NCBI RefSeq assembly: GCF_016864555.1
Contig: NZ_CP044011.1
Coordinates: 542,501-606,500, forward strand
DNA length: 64,000 nucleotides
DNA from: Sinorhizobium sp. BG8
GTDB taxonomy: Bacteria; Pseudomonadota; Alphaproteobacteria; Rhizobiales; Rhizobiaceae
Reading direction: 5' to 3'
Shown: positions 8,126 to 20,887 of the stretch, piece after piece
Layout: each line of letters begins with the position of its first letter
Position numbering within the stretch: the stretch's first letter is position 1
Program-made: the position numbers and the translations under genes
The notes under the pieces: model-generated
What the model was told of the DNA's origin: nothing
The model's database searches: none
Seen by the model: the letters and a program-made list of their open reading frames with translations, nothing else

Positions 8126-8965
8126 ATGGAAAAGCTGTCGCCGAAACTTCTATCGATGCTCGACGCCAACCATCTGCGAAATCTGTCGTGGATGGAGCAG
8201 TCGAACGCGGATGTTCTGGTCCACAGCTCCGATGTGCCGCAGGGCTATGTCGTCCCGGTCCACAGCCATCGCCGCACGCAGTTCCTGTGCGTTTTCTCGG
8301 GCGTGGTGCTCGTCCACTCGGACCGCCGCAGGTGGATGATTCCGCCCGGTCACGCGCTGCTGATCCCGCGCGGGCTCGAACATTCGGTCGAAATGTGCAG
8401 CGACGTCACCATGCGCTCGCTCTACATCTATTCACCAGAGGGTCGGGCATCCGCGCCAACGCCGATGGTGCTGGAGGTGACGGACCTAGCGACGCAACTT
8501 CTCGCCGAGGCGGCGCGGGCGAGCCGGGATGAGATCCAGGATCGCCGAAACGAGCTGATCATGACATTGCTCGTCGAAGAGCTGGGCAGGCTGGAGGAGC
8601 GCCCGCTCGGGCTGCCGTTCCCGGCAAACGCCAGGCTGGCCACGCTCTGTCGTGATTACCTCGATCGACCTGTGCCGGGAGCAAAGATTGACGATTGGGC
8701 CGCACGATTGAACATGAGTCGCCGCTCTTTCACCCGCTTCTTCAGGGAGGAAACCGGCGTGAGTTTCGCGACTTGGCGCCAGCAGGCCTGCATCTTCGCC
8801 TGTCTTCCCCGACTGGCGGATGGCGACGCCGTTACGAACGTAGCGCTCGATGCCGGTTATGAGAATGCGTCCGCTTTTACCACCATGTTCAAGCGCATGT
8901 TGGGGACGCCTCCCCGCGTCTATCTCCGGGCACGCCAGGCGCCTGCGGCGCCGCCACAGCTCTAG
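8126..8965 (+). CDS. AraC-family transcriptional regulator with cupin sensor domain
   Basis: A 279-residue regulator: an N-terminal cupin (about residues 30-120, with VPVHSHRRTQFLCVFSG and MIPPGHALLIPRGLEH) and a C-terminal double helix-turn-helix AraC domain (about 175-270; DDWAARLNMSRRSFTRFF, then DVALDAGYEN-type second helix and FKRMLGTPPRVY). ATG at 8126 is used because the longer frame from 7877 overlaps the divergent MFS gene. It belongs to the NimR/YeaM-like group and probably controls the adjacent exporter. Effector unknown. Confidence 0.87.
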   Translation: MEKLSPKLLSMLDANHLRNLSWMEQSNADVLVHSSDVPQGYVVPVHSHRRTQFLCVFSGVVLVHSDRRRWMIPPGHALLIPRGLEHSVEMCSDVTMRSLYIYSPEGRASAPTPMVLEVTDLATQLLAEAARASRDEIQDRRNELIMTLLVEELGRLEERPLGLPFPANARLATLCRDYLDRPVPGAKIDDWAARLNMSRRSFTRFFREETGVSFATWRQQACIFACLPRLADGDAVTNVALDAGYENASAFTTMFKRMLGTPPRVYLRARQAPAAPPQL

Positions 8966-9104
8966 CACCGCTTTTCGTCTCAAAAAGACCGCTCGAGGGC
9001 GCAATTCGGGGGCTGTTCTGCAACGCGCTTTGGGATTAGGTAGGACAAGCGGGACCCAAGTCGGGACGCGAAGCCGGAAGCGATGTTCGCACGGGAGCAG
9101 GGCG

Positions 9105-9887
9105 GTGAGAAAACTACTGGTCGTCGGGATAGGCGCGGGCAATCCCGAACACGTGACGATCCAGGCGATCAATGCGCTGAACCGCGCCGATGTTCTCCTG
9201 ATTCCCGTGAAGGGAGAGGAGAAGGCGTTTCTCGCGGATCTGCGGCGCGACATCTGCGAGCGCTACGTTTCAAACCCGTCATCCCGGATCGTCGAATATG
9301 CGGTCCCCCGCAGGCGCTCCGATGGTAGCTATGAAGGCGGCGTGCACGACTGGCACCATGCCATCGCCGCAATCTATGAAAACCTGCTGCTGACCGAGGT
9401 CGCCGAAAACCAGATCGTGGCGCTGCTCGTCTGGGGCGATCCGAGCCTCTACGACAGCACGCTCCGCATTGTCGAGCATGTGAGGGCGCGCGGGTCGGTG
9501 GAGTTCGGCATCGAAGTCATACCGGGTATCACCAGCATCCAGGCACTCTGCGCCAGCCACGCAATTCCCCTCAACCGCATCGGGCTGCCCGTCGAGATTA
9601 CGACAGGGCGCAGGCTCGCGCAGGAATGGCCGCCCGGCGTCGACGATATCATCGTGATGCTGGACGGTGTCGAAGCCTACCGTACGGTCGAAAGCGACGA
9701 CGCTGAAATCTATTGGGGCGCCTATGTCGGCACGCCCCTGGAAATCACTCTCTCCGGCAAGATCGGCGAGGTGCGCGAACAGATCGTCGAGACCCGGCGC
9801 AGGGCTCGGGAGGCGAACGGCTGGATCATGGACACCTATCTGATCCGCCGCAATTCATCGCCGGAAGAGGGGAGCGGAGAACAATGA
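9105..9887 (+). CDS. cobF: Precorrin-6A synthase (deacetylating), CobF
   Basis: A 260-residue SAM-dependent tetrapyrrole methyltransferase. CobF methylates C-1 of precorrin-5 and releases acetate in the aerobic corrin pathway. The N-terminal KLLVVGIGAGNPEHVTIQA and the EVIPGITSIQALCA motif are diagnostic of the precorrin methyltransferase fold, and the family length is about 261. GTG at 9105 is chosen because it starts right before KLLVVGIG with GGGAG upstream; the longer frame from 8850 enters the AraC gene. First gene of the cob set; its last four bases overlap the cobG ATG. No cobalamin riboswitch was recognised in the 139 bases upstream. Confidence 0.93.
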   Translation: MRKLLVVGIGAGNPEHVTIQAINALNRADVLLIPVKGEEKAFLADLRRDICERYVSNPSSRIVEYAVPRRRSDGSYEGGVHDWHHAIAAIYENLLLTEVAENQIVALLVWGDPSLYDSTLRIVEHVRARGSVEFGIEVIPGITSIQALCASHAIPLNRIGLPVEITTGRRLAQEWPPGVDDIIVMLDGVEAYRTVESDDAEIYWGAYVGTPLEITLSGKIGEVREQIVETRRRAREANGWIMDTYLIRRNSSPEEGSGEQ

Positions 9888-11263
9888 CCGCGACGATTCT
9901 TTCGGTCGACAGCGGCAGGCCTTCTCGCGCAACCGATGCGCTGCGGCGCGGCGCATGCCCTTCCCTTTCCGCTCCGATGCAAACCGGCGACGGCCTGCTT
10001 GTCCGTTTTCGTCCGTTCGCGGACGGTCTCCCACCCGCCTCGTTCGCCGAAATTGCCCGTCTGGCGGCACTGCATGGCAACGGGCTGATCGAAGTGACGA
10101 TGCGGGGCAGCCTCCAGATCCGGGGCCTGAGCGCAGAATCGGTAAGCCGCCTTGCAAGCGCTTTCATCGAGGCCGGGATCCGTTGGCAGAACGGCATCGC
10201 TGTCGAGGTCCCTCCCCTGGCCGGCGGTGACCCATCCGAAATTGCCGACCCGCGCCCGATCGCGACGGCAATCCGCAAAATCGCCGCCGATCGCAATCCA
10301 CCGCTGGCGCTTGCGCCGAAGCTCGCAATCGTCGTCGATGGCGGCGGCAGGCTGCATCTCGGCGAAAGCGTCGCTGATCTTCGTCTTGATGCGATCGGCA
10401 TGCGGGGATCCGCTCTCTGGCGCCTGGCAATCGGCGGCGACCGTCAATCCGCCAGACCTGTGGCAGAGTTCCTGCCCGAAGCCGTGCCGCAAGCCGTCAT
10501 GGCAGTGCTCGAAAAACTGGCCAGTGCAGGCACTGGAACGAGAGGTCGCGATCTCGAAATCGGCGGACTCATTTCTGAAGCGCGTGGCCAATGCGACCCG
10601 GAAGCAGAATTCGCGAATGAGCCTCATCCAGGCTTCGTCGGGGCACACACAATTGGCGGGGCTCCGATCCTCGGCATCGGCCTTCGCTACGGGCAGGTTC
10701 AATCGCCGACGCTGTCGAACCTCATGAAGGTTCTCGCGGAAATCGGGGCGAGCGAAGTGCTGCCTTCACCGGGACGGGCTCTTCTCATTCGGGGGCTTGA
10801 GCGGTCGACGGTACCTATCGCTCAGGCCGCGGCACGTTCCGCAGGGTTTTCGGTCGACGGGCACGAGCCCGGAAACTTCATTGCCGTGTGTGCAGGCAGT
10901 TTGGGCTGCGCCTCGGGCCATTTCGATACCCGCGCGGTGGCAGACGCACTTGTCGAGAAGACCCCCGCTCTGTTCGACGGTTCCATATCCGTGCACGTGT
11001 CGGGCTGTACCAAGGGGTGCGCCCGCCCGGCACCGGCAGCGCTTGCGCTTTCGGGCACCGCCGCCGGAATTGGCCTCGTCTTGCACGGCAAGGCTGGCGA
11101 CCGTCCCGTCGCGCGCACCTCTTCGCAGAAGATTTCCGAGGCTCTCGCGACGATTGAGGCCCTTCTGGAGAGGCAACGCTCGCAAGGGATATCTGCGCGC
11201 GGCGCCCTAGACAAGATCGGAGAGGCCGTCCTCGCGGCGGCATTTCAGCAAGGAAGGCAATGA
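9884..11263 (+). CDS. cobG: Precorrin-3B synthase, CobG
   Basis: A 459-residue member of the nitrite/sulfite reductase family that hydroxylates and ring-closes precorrin-3A to precorrin-3B using O2. The [4Fe-4S] cluster cysteines are visible late in the protein: Cys pair in CAGSLGCASG and the Cys-x3-Cys of VSGCTKGCARP. The ferredoxin-like half-domains are recognisable at LIEVTMRGSLQIRGL (N-terminal) and FGLRYG-like GIGLRYGQV (middle). ATG at 9884 overlaps the cobF stop (ATGA), so translation is probably coupled. Its presence marks the oxygen-dependent (aerobic) B12 route. Confidence 0.93.
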   Translation: MTATILSVDSGRPSRATDALRRGACPSLSAPMQTGDGLLVRFRPFADGLPPASFAEIARLAALHGNGLIEVTMRGSLQIRGLSAESVSRLASAFIEAGIRWQNGIAVEVPPLAGGDPSEIADPRPIATAIRKIAADRNPPLALAPKLAIVVDGGGRLHLGESVADLRLDAIGMRGSALWRLAIGGDRQSARPVAEFLPEAVPQAVMAVLEKLASAGTGTRGRDLEIGGLISEARGQCDPEAEFANEPHPGFVGAHTIGGAPILGIGLRYGQVQSPTLSNLMKVLAEIGASEVLPSPGRALLIRGLERSTVPIAQAAARSAGFSVDGHEPGNFIAVCAGSLGCASGHFDTRAVADALVEKTPALFDGSISVHVSGCTKGCARPAPAALALSGTAAGIGLVLHGKAGDRPVARTSSQKISEALATIEALLERQRSQGISARGALDKIGEAVLAAAFQQGRQ

Positions 11264-11892
11264 CTGACTACGACTATATCAAGGATGGCAATGCCATCTA
11301 CGAACGATCATTCGCGATCATACGCGCCGAAGCCGACCTTTCCCGGTTTTCCGAGGACGAAGCCGATGTCGCCGTGCGCATGATTCATGCAAGCGGGCTG
11401 GTGGAAGCGGCCGAGCACTTCGTCTTCTCGGCGGATCTGGTATCGTCAGCGAGGCACGCCCTTCGCCGTGGCAGCGCCATATTCTGCGACGCCGAGATGG
11501 TCGCACGCGGCGTCACGGCCGCCCGCCTGCCGGCCGGAAACGACGTGATCTGCACGTTGCGCGATCCGCGCACGCCTGAACTCGCACGCGAAATCGGCAA
11601 CACGCGGTCGGCGGCAGCCATCAGGCTTTGGCTCGAACGCATAGAGGGATCGGTGGTCGCCATCGGCAACGCCCCGACGGCACTCTTTTATCTCCTCGAG
11701 CTCCTGCGCGACGGTGCGCCGAAGCCGGCGGCGATACTCGGCATGCCGGTGGGCTTCGTGGGCGCGGCGGAATCCAAGGAAGCGCTCGCGGAAAACTCCT
11801 ATGGCGTACCCTATGCCATCGTGCGTGGGCGCATGGGCGGTAGCGCGATGACGGCGGCAGCGCTGAATTCGCTCGCGAGGGCTGGCCTATGA
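11260..11892 (+). CDS. cobH: Precorrin-8X methylmutase, CobH
   Basis: A 210-residue CobH/CbiC protein that moves the C-11 methyl to C-12, turning precorrin-8X into hydrogenobyrinate. The catalytic His43 reported for CobH falls exactly at residue 43 here (VRMIHASG). The substrate-binding region GMPVGFVGAAESKEAL is intact. ATG at 11260 overlaps the cobG stop by four bases, and its own stop overlaps cobI in the same way, typical of a tightly coupled operon. Confidence 0.95.
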   Translation: MTDYDYIKDGNAIYERSFAIIRAEADLSRFSEDEADVAVRMIHASGLVEAAEHFVFSADLVSSARHALRRGSAIFCDAEMVARGVTAARLPAGNDVICTLRDPRTPELAREIGNTRSAAAIRLWLERIEGSVVAIGNAPTALFYLLELLRDGAPKPAAILGMPVGFVGAAESKEALAENSYGVPYAIVRGRMGGSAMTAAALNSLARAGL

Positions 11893-12626
11893 CCACTCAC
11901 GAAAAAGGGCGCCTCTACGGCGTCGGCACCGGCCCCGGCGATCCGGAACTCCTGACGATCAAGGCGGTGCGGGCAATCGGCGAAGCGGAAGTCGTCGCCT
12001 TCTTTGCAAAGGCCGGGCGCTCCGGCAATGGCCGGGCGATTGTCGAAGGATTGCTGAAACCGGGTACGGTGGAACTACCTCTCTACTATCCCGTGACGAC
12101 CGAGATCGACAAGGATCACGACGACTACAAGGCACAGATCGCCGCCTTCTACGATTCGTCCGCCGAGGCGGTTGCCGCGCACCTTGAGGCCGGACGGACA
12201 GTTGCCGTCCTGTCGGAAGGCGATCCGATGTTCTACGGCTCGTACATGCATCTCCATGTCCGCCTCGCCGATCGGTTCCCGACCGAGATCATCCCCGGCG
12301 TCACTGCCATGTCGGGTTGCTGGTCGCTGTCGGGCATGCCGATCGTGCAGGGAGACGACGTACTCTCCGTGTTGCCCGGCACGATGCTCGAAGGCGAGCT
12401 CTGCCGCCGCCTCGGCGATACCCAGGCGGCCGTGATCATGAAGGTGGGGCGGAACCTGCCGAAAATCCGCAGGGCGCTCTCTTCGTCCGGCCGGCTGCAG
12501 GAAGCAATCTACGTCGAGAGGGGCACGATGCCCGGAAGTCGCGCCATCCGGCTGGCCGAGAAGCTGGACGACGCCGCGCCCTACTTCTCTATCGTTCTTG
12601 TGCCCGGCTGGAGTGCCCGCCCATGA
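11889..12626 (+). CDS. cobI: Precorrin-2 C20-methyltransferase, CobI
   Basis: A 245-residue SAM-dependent methyltransferase adding the C-20 methyl to precorrin-2 to form precorrin-3A. N-terminal GRLYGVGTGPGDPELLTIKAV and the AVLSEGDPMFYGSYMHL and EIIPGVTAMSG motifs are the family signatures. Four-base overlaps join it to cobH upstream and cobJ downstream. Confidence 0.95.
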   Translation: MTTHEKGRLYGVGTGPGDPELLTIKAVRAIGEAEVVAFFAKAGRSGNGRAIVEGLLKPGTVELPLYYPVTTEIDKDHDDYKAQIAAFYDSSAEAVAAHLEAGRTVAVLSEGDPMFYGSYMHLHVRLADRFPTEIIPGVTAMSGCWSLSGMPIVQGDDVLSVLPGTMLEGELCRRLGDTQAAVIMKVGRNLPKIRRALSSSGRLQEAIYVERGTMPGSRAIRLAEKLDDAAPYFSIVLVPGWSARP

Positions 12627-13387
12627 CCGGCAGGCTTTACGTGATCGGTACCGGGCCCGGAAGCCCGGACCAGATGACGCCGGAGGCCACCAAGGCCGTG
12701 GAGCAGGCGACTGAGTTCTTCGGATATTTTCCCTATCTCGATCGCCTTGCACTGCGTCCGGATCAGGTGAAGGTCGCCTCGGACAATCGCGAGGAACTTG
12801 ACCGAGCCCGTGCGGCCCTGACCCGTGCAGCCGCAGGCGTCGACGTCTGTGTTGTCTCCGGTGGGGATCCGGGTGTGTTTGCCATGGCGGCGGCGGTCTG
12901 CGAAGCGGTTGACTCCGGCCCTCCCGAATGGCGGAAAATCGACATCGTCGTCGTTCCCGGCGTCACCGCAATGCTCGCGGTCGCCGCGCGCATCGGCGCG
13001 CCGTTGGGGCATGACTTCTGCGCCATCTCATTGTCGGACAACCTCAAGCCCTGGCCGGTGATCGAGAACCGACTGCGCGCGGTCTCCGAGGCAGGCTTTG
13101 TCATTGCGCTCTACAACCCGATCAGCAAGGCACGCCCTTGGCAATTGGGGAAGGCGTTCGAAATTCTACGCCAGACACTTCCCGGCGACACACCCGTCGT
13201 GTTCGGCCGCGCCGCCGGACGGCAGGATGAGCGTATGCTCGTGGTACCGCTTGCGAGCGCGGAGGCTGACAAGGCCGACATGGCGACCTGTGTTATCATC
13301 GGATCGGCCGAGACGCGGATCATCAGCCGCCAGGGCCTGTCCGATCTCGTCTACACGCCGCGCTTCTTGTCCGGGGAGATCAGATGA
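12623..13387 (+). CDS. cobJ: Precorrin-3B C17-methyltransferase, CobJ
   Basis: A 254-residue tetrapyrrole methyltransferase that methylates C-17 of precorrin-3B with ring contraction to precorrin-4. Signatures: GRLYVIGTGPGSPDQMTPEA at the N-terminus, VVSGGDPGVFAMAAAV and VVPGVTAMLAVAARIGAPLGHDF, and FIALYNPISKARP-like text (IALYNPISKARPW) before the C-terminus. ATG at 12623 overlaps the cobI stop. Its 3' end overlaps the 3' end of the oppositely oriented cobK by 37 bases. Confidence 0.95.
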   Translation: MTGRLYVIGTGPGSPDQMTPEATKAVEQATEFFGYFPYLDRLALRPDQVKVASDNREELDRARAALTRAAAGVDVCVVSGGDPGVFAMAAAVCEAVDSGPPEWRKIDIVVVPGVTAMLAVAARIGAPLGHDFCAISLSDNLKPWPVIENRLRAVSEAGFVIALYNPISKARPWQLGKAFEILRQTLPGDTPVVFGRAAGRQDERMLVVPLASAEADKADMATCVIIGSAETRIISRQGLSDLVYTPRFLSGEIR

Positions 13388-14121
13388 TCAACGAGGCGAA
13401 CCGCATCGCCCACGTTTTCGGCCGTGATCCCGTCGCTCGGCTGCGCCCTCTCGATCATGATGACGGTGAGGCGGAGGGCGCGCGCTGCCGCGATCTTGGC
13501 ATACGTCGCCTCGCCGCCGCTGTTCTTAGACACGATGGCGTCGATACGATGATTCCGCAGGAGGCGGATCTCACCCTCGATTTCGAAGGGACCGCGCGCC
13601 AGGCTGTATTCGGCCGAAGGCACGTCGAGCGGTGGCTCCACAGGATCGACGCTGCGAACCAGGTAGTGATGCTGTGGAGCGGCCTCGAAAGCCGCCACCT
13701 CTTGTCGGCCTATCGCCAGAAAAATACGGCGGGGTTCGTGGCCGAGCGCGGTGGCTGCCTCGTCGACCGAGGAAACGCGGACCCATTGGTCGCCCGCGAC
13801 CGGATCCCATCCCGCGCGCTCGAGCCGCAGCAGCGGCACACCGCTTTCCGCGCTTGCCTGTCGCGCATTCACAGAGATCCTCCTCGCAAAGGGATGGGTA
13901 GCATCCACGAGAAGATCAACGGCATTGCTCCTGAGATAGGCAACCAATCCGCCAACTCCGCCGAAACCGCCGATTCGCACCGGGGTGGGTTGCGGCGCCG
14001 GATCTGCGGTTCGTCCGGCGAGCGAAAGTACCACGTCGATATCCTCTCGCGTGGCCAGGCGCGCAGCAAGGTCACGGGCCTCCGTCGTTCCCCCCAGAAT
14101 AAGGATTTGCTTCTTGTTCAC
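13351..14121 (-). CDS. cobK: Precorrin-6A reductase, CobK
   Basis: A 256-residue CobK/CbiJ protein that reduces precorrin-6A to precorrin-6B with NADPH. The N-terminal [20 protein letters not shown] motif and the DATHPFA motif are diagnostic. GTG at 14121 is preferred to the longer frame (14220) because it starts directly before this motif. It is the only cob gene here on the minus strand: its 3' end overlaps cobJ by 37 bases and its start overlaps the proposed cobL start by 8, so it is embedded with no spacer. Its promoter must lie inside cobL. Confidence 0.92.
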   Translation of the reverse strand: MNKKQILILGGTTEARDLAARLATREDIDVVLSLAGRTADPAPQPTPVRIGGFGGVGGLVAYLRSNAVDLLVDATHPFARRISVNARQASAESGVPLLRLERAGWDPVAGDQWVRVSSVDEAATALGHEPRRIFLAIGRQEVAAFEAAPQHHYLVRSVDPVEPPLDVPSAEYSLARGPFEIEGEIRLLRNHRIDAIVSKNSGGEATYAKIAAARALRLTVIMIERAQPSDGITAENVGDAVRLVDHLISPDKKRGV

Positions 14122-15384
14122 GCCTGAGAAACCCGATGCTGCCGTTGATAGCGCCGCGCCATGGCTCTCCGTCGTCGGCATCGGCGAGGATGGTGTAGCC
14201 GGTCTTGGTGATGCGGCCAAGGCGGCAATTGCGCAGGCGGAGATCGTCTTTGGCGGCGCGCGGCATCTGGAGCTCGCAGCGTCACTGATCGCAGGGCAGA
14301 CACATGCCTGGCTGAGCCCGTTCGAACGTTCGATGGATGCGGTCTGTGCCGCACGGGGACGGCCAGTCGTGGTCCTCGCCTCGGGAGATCCCTTCTTCTA
14401 CGGCGTCGGGGTGACGCTCTCGCGGAGGGTTTCCCGCGCGGAGATGTCGACCTTCCCGGCCCCCTCCTCCTTCAGCCTTGCTGCCGCGCGCATGGGCTGG
14501 GCGCTGCAAGATACGGTCTGCGTATCCCTCCACGGGCGCCCCCTTGATCTTGTCCGGCCTCACCTTCATCCGGAAACCCGCATCCTGGCGCTGACATCCG
14601 ACGGCGACGGGCCGGGGAACTCGCGGCATTGCTGGTAGAAACCGGCTTCGGTAATTCAAGGCTTACAGTTCTCGAGGCGCTCGGGGGCGCCGCGGAACGC
14701 GTGAGCGCGCACCACGCCGCGGGCTTCGAACTGGAGGACTGCAACATGCTGAACGTCTGCGCGATCGAGGTCGAGGCAGATGGAGCAGCACGTGTGCTTC
14801 CCCTGACCGCCGGGCTCGACGACGCATTGTTCGAGCATGACGGTCAGATCACCAAGCGCGAGATCAGGGCGCTCACGCTCTCGGCCCTTGCACCCCGCCG
14901 TGGTGAAGTGCTCTGGGACATCGGAGCCGGATCCGGCTCTGTTGGCATCGAGTGGATGCTGGCAGACCCGTCGCTGCGCGCAATTGCCATCGAGGCAAAC
15001 GCGCAGCGCGCCGAACGCATCCGCCGCAACGCCTCGCAGCTTGGCGTGCCGGGCCTCAGCGTGGTTGAAGGCACGGCACCGGCGGCGCTTGCCGGACTGC
15101 CGGTACCGGATGCGATCTTCATCGGCGGCGGTGGCAGCGAGGACGGGGTTCTCGACGCAGCAATGGATGCCCTAAAGCCTGGGGGCCGTCTCGTCGCAAA
15201 TGCCGTCACAACCGAGATGGAATCCCTGCTCCTCTCAAGCCACGCAACGCTTGGCGGCTCGCTTGTCCGCATCGACATTGCCCGAGCATCGCCAGTCGGC
15301 CGGATGACCGGATGGAGGCCTGCCATGCCGGTCACGCAGTGGTCGTGGGTCAAACCGGCCAGGAAATTCGAGGAAACCGCATGA
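14114..15384 (+). CDS. cobL: Precorrin-6Y C5,15-methyltransferase (decarboxylating), CobL; broken by an apparent one-base loss
   Basis: Bifunctional CobL: an N-terminal CbiE-like methyltransferase (C-5) and a C-terminal CbiT-like Rossmann methyltransferase (C-15 and C-12 decarboxylation). The N-terminal half reads [12 protein letters not shown] to LTSDGDGPG, then the frame shifts near 14613-14621 (a ggccgggg run); with one base restored the protein reads on through [12 protein letters not shown] into the second frame, whose [18 protein letters not shown] motif binds SAM. Restored length is about 423 residues, normal for CobL. The start is proposed as TTG at 14114 because AAGGA lies eight bases upstream and no ATG or GTG precedes the conserved region. 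The stop overlaps cobM (ATGA). A sequencing error is more likely than loss of function because all neighbours are intact. Confidence 0.85.
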
Positions 15385-16142
15385 CAGTTCATTTCATTGG
15401 TGCCGGCCCGGGCGCTGCAGACCTCATCACCGTGCGCGGCCGGGACCTGATCGCCAGCTGCCCCGTGTGTCTCTATGCGGGTTCGATCGTCTCGCCGGAA
15501 CTGCTGCAATACTGCCCGCCGGGCGCGCGCATCGTAGATACCGCCCCGATGTCGCTGGACGAGATCGAGGCTGAATTTCTTCGCGCCGAGACCGCCGGTG
15601 AAGACATCGCACGGCTGCACTCCGGCGACCTTTCCGTCTGGAGTGCGGTCGCAGAGCAGATCCGTCGCCTCGATAAAAGCGGTATCGCATACACGATGAC
15701 GCCGGGCGTGCCCTCTTTTGCGGCCGCTGCCTCGGCACTCGGGCGCGAACTCACCATTCCGGCAGTGGGCCAGAGCCTCGTGCTGACCCGCGTTTCCGGA
15801 CGGGCATCGCCGATGCCGAATCGGGAAACGCTGCAAGCCTTCGGGACCACGGGCACGACGCTGGCGATCCATCTCGCCATCCATGCCCTCGACAGGGTCG
15901 TGGAGGAGTTGACGCCGCTCTACGGTCCGGATTGCCCTGTCGCAATCGTCGTCAAGGCCTCATGGCCCGATGAACGGGTGCTGCGCGGCACCCTCGCCGA
16001 CATTGCCGGCAAGGTCGAGGCAGATCCCATTGAGAGGACCGCGTTGATCTTCGTCGGTCCGACGCTTGCCGCACAGGACTTCCGCGAAAGCTCGCTGTAT
16101 GACCCCGCCTACCAGCGCCGGTTCCGCGGGCGCGGCGAGTAG
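15381..16142 (+). CDS. cobM: Precorrin-4 C11-methyltransferase, CobM
   Basis: A 253-residue SAM-dependent methyltransferase that converts precorrin-4 to precorrin-5. Signatures: [50 protein letters not shown] and [22 protein letters not shown] at 15381 overlaps the cobL stop. Last gene of the cob set; its stop codon directly abuts the metH stop on the other strand. Confidence 0.95.
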   Translation: MTVHFIGAGPGAADLITVRGRDLIASCPVCLYAGSIVSPELLQYCPPGARIVDTAPMSLDEIEAEFLRAETAGEDIARLHSGDLSVWSAVAEQIRRLDKSGIAYTMTPGVPSFAAAASALGRELTIPAVGQSLVLTRVSGRASPMPNRETLQAFGTTGTTLAIHLAIHALDRVVEELTPLYGPDCPVAIVVKASWPDERVLRGTLADIAGKVEADPIERTALIFVGPTLAAQDFRESSLYDPAYQRRFRGRGE

Positions 16143-19919
<3,777 letters not shown>

Positions 19920-19953
19920 GGCGAAGCCTCCTGATACAACTGCGTCGCAGATC

Positions 19954-19973
19954 ACATAAAGATATCTTTATGT
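19954..19973. promoter_or_regulatory. Perfect 20-bp palindromic operator upstream of metH
   Basis: ACATAAAGATATCTTTATGT is a perfect palindrome centred about 44 bases upstream of the metH start, in an otherwise GC-rich region. Its size and symmetry suit a dimeric repressor. ArsR-family SAM/S-adenosylhomocysteine regulators (SahR/SamR type) are known to control methionine-cycle genes in Proteobacteria; that this is such a site is inference. Confidence 0.65.
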
Positions 19974-20104
19974 CAACATGTCTTCTGACGCAAGTTGCAA
20001 GTCCGTTTTGAGGGGTGAGAGAACGGGATGTGGATCGATCGTCGGTCGGATTCTGGCTTTTCCCTAACGGCAAGTCTAAGAACCAACCGGAATGAGAGGT
20101 CAGC

Positions 20105-20692
20105 ATGTTCACCCTCCAACGCGTCGAGACCTTCGAGCAGGACATAAAGAAGAGCCGCTTTGTCGCCTGGGCCGGGCCGATAGCTGATGAAGAGGCAGCG
20201 CGCGCCTTCATCGCGGCACACTCCGACCCGACAGCGACCCACAATTGCTGGGCGTGGCGGATCGGCCAGACCTATCGCTTCAACGACGACGGAGAACCGA
20301 GCGGTACGGCGGGAAAGCCGATTCTGCAGGCGATCGACGGGCAATCTCTTGACGGTGCCGTGGCGGTCGTGACGCGTTGGTTCGGTGGCGTCCTGCTTGG
20401 CAGCGGCGGCCTCGTGCGCGCCTATGGCGGCACCGCCGCGCAGTGCCTGAGGAGTGCGGAGAAGACGAGAATAGTCCCGACCGTCAAGGCGACGGTCGGA
20501 TGCGAATTTTCTGACCTTGCCCTGGTGAAGGCAAGGCTCAATGCGCTTGCGGACGTGCGTATCGAATCCGAAACCTTCAACGCAGGCGGGGCGGAACTCT
20601 CCGTCGCTCTGCCGAAACAGGATGCGGCCGATGTAGTTCGTCTCGTCACGGACCTGACCAGCGGGCGAGCCACGATCGCCCTGCCCGACTAG
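20105..20692 (+). CDS. IMPACT/YigZ-family protein (UPF0029)
   Basis: A 195-residue YigZ/IMPACT protein. The N-terminal domain carries the family signature (KKSRFVAWAGP, THNCWAWRIG, FNDDGEPSGTAGKPILQAI and VVTRWFGGVLLGSGGLVRAYG); the smaller C-terminal part (about 125-195) is the DUF1949-like ferredoxin-fold domain. Bacterial members are linked to ribosome or translation-stress functions but the biochemical role is unsettled. ATG at 20105 has a GAGAGG-type ribosome site. Divergent from metH with 185 bases between, convergent with the chemoreceptor gene. Confidence 0.88.
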   Translation: MFTLQRVETFEQDIKKSRFVAWAGPIADEEAARAFIAAHSDPTATHNCWAWRIGQTYRFNDDGEPSGTAGKPILQAIDGQSLDGAVAVVTRWFGGVLLGSGGLVRAYGGTAAQCLRSAEKTRIVPTVKATVGCEFSDLALVKARLNALADVRIESETFNAGGAELSVALPKQDAADVVRLVTDLTSGRATIALPD

Positions 20693-20887
20693 ACGCGAAC
20701 CCCGCTGCTGCTCAATGGCTCGGGACCATCATGCTCGGGCCTCGGTATGATCGTAGCCCGAAGCCGTTGTGGCTTGATACTCGATCGAAAACGACAATGG
20801 CAGCGCCCGGGCAGAGTGGGACGGCAAGGGATTTTTCGCAGGCGGGGCCGACGCAAGAGCGCTGACCCCACCTTGATTGCCTGCAGA

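Noticed and set aside
8966-9104. Cobalamin riboswitch before cobF
   Set aside because: I looked for the B12-box and the conserved GCCACTG/GGGAA-type core and found no convincing match in the 139 bases.
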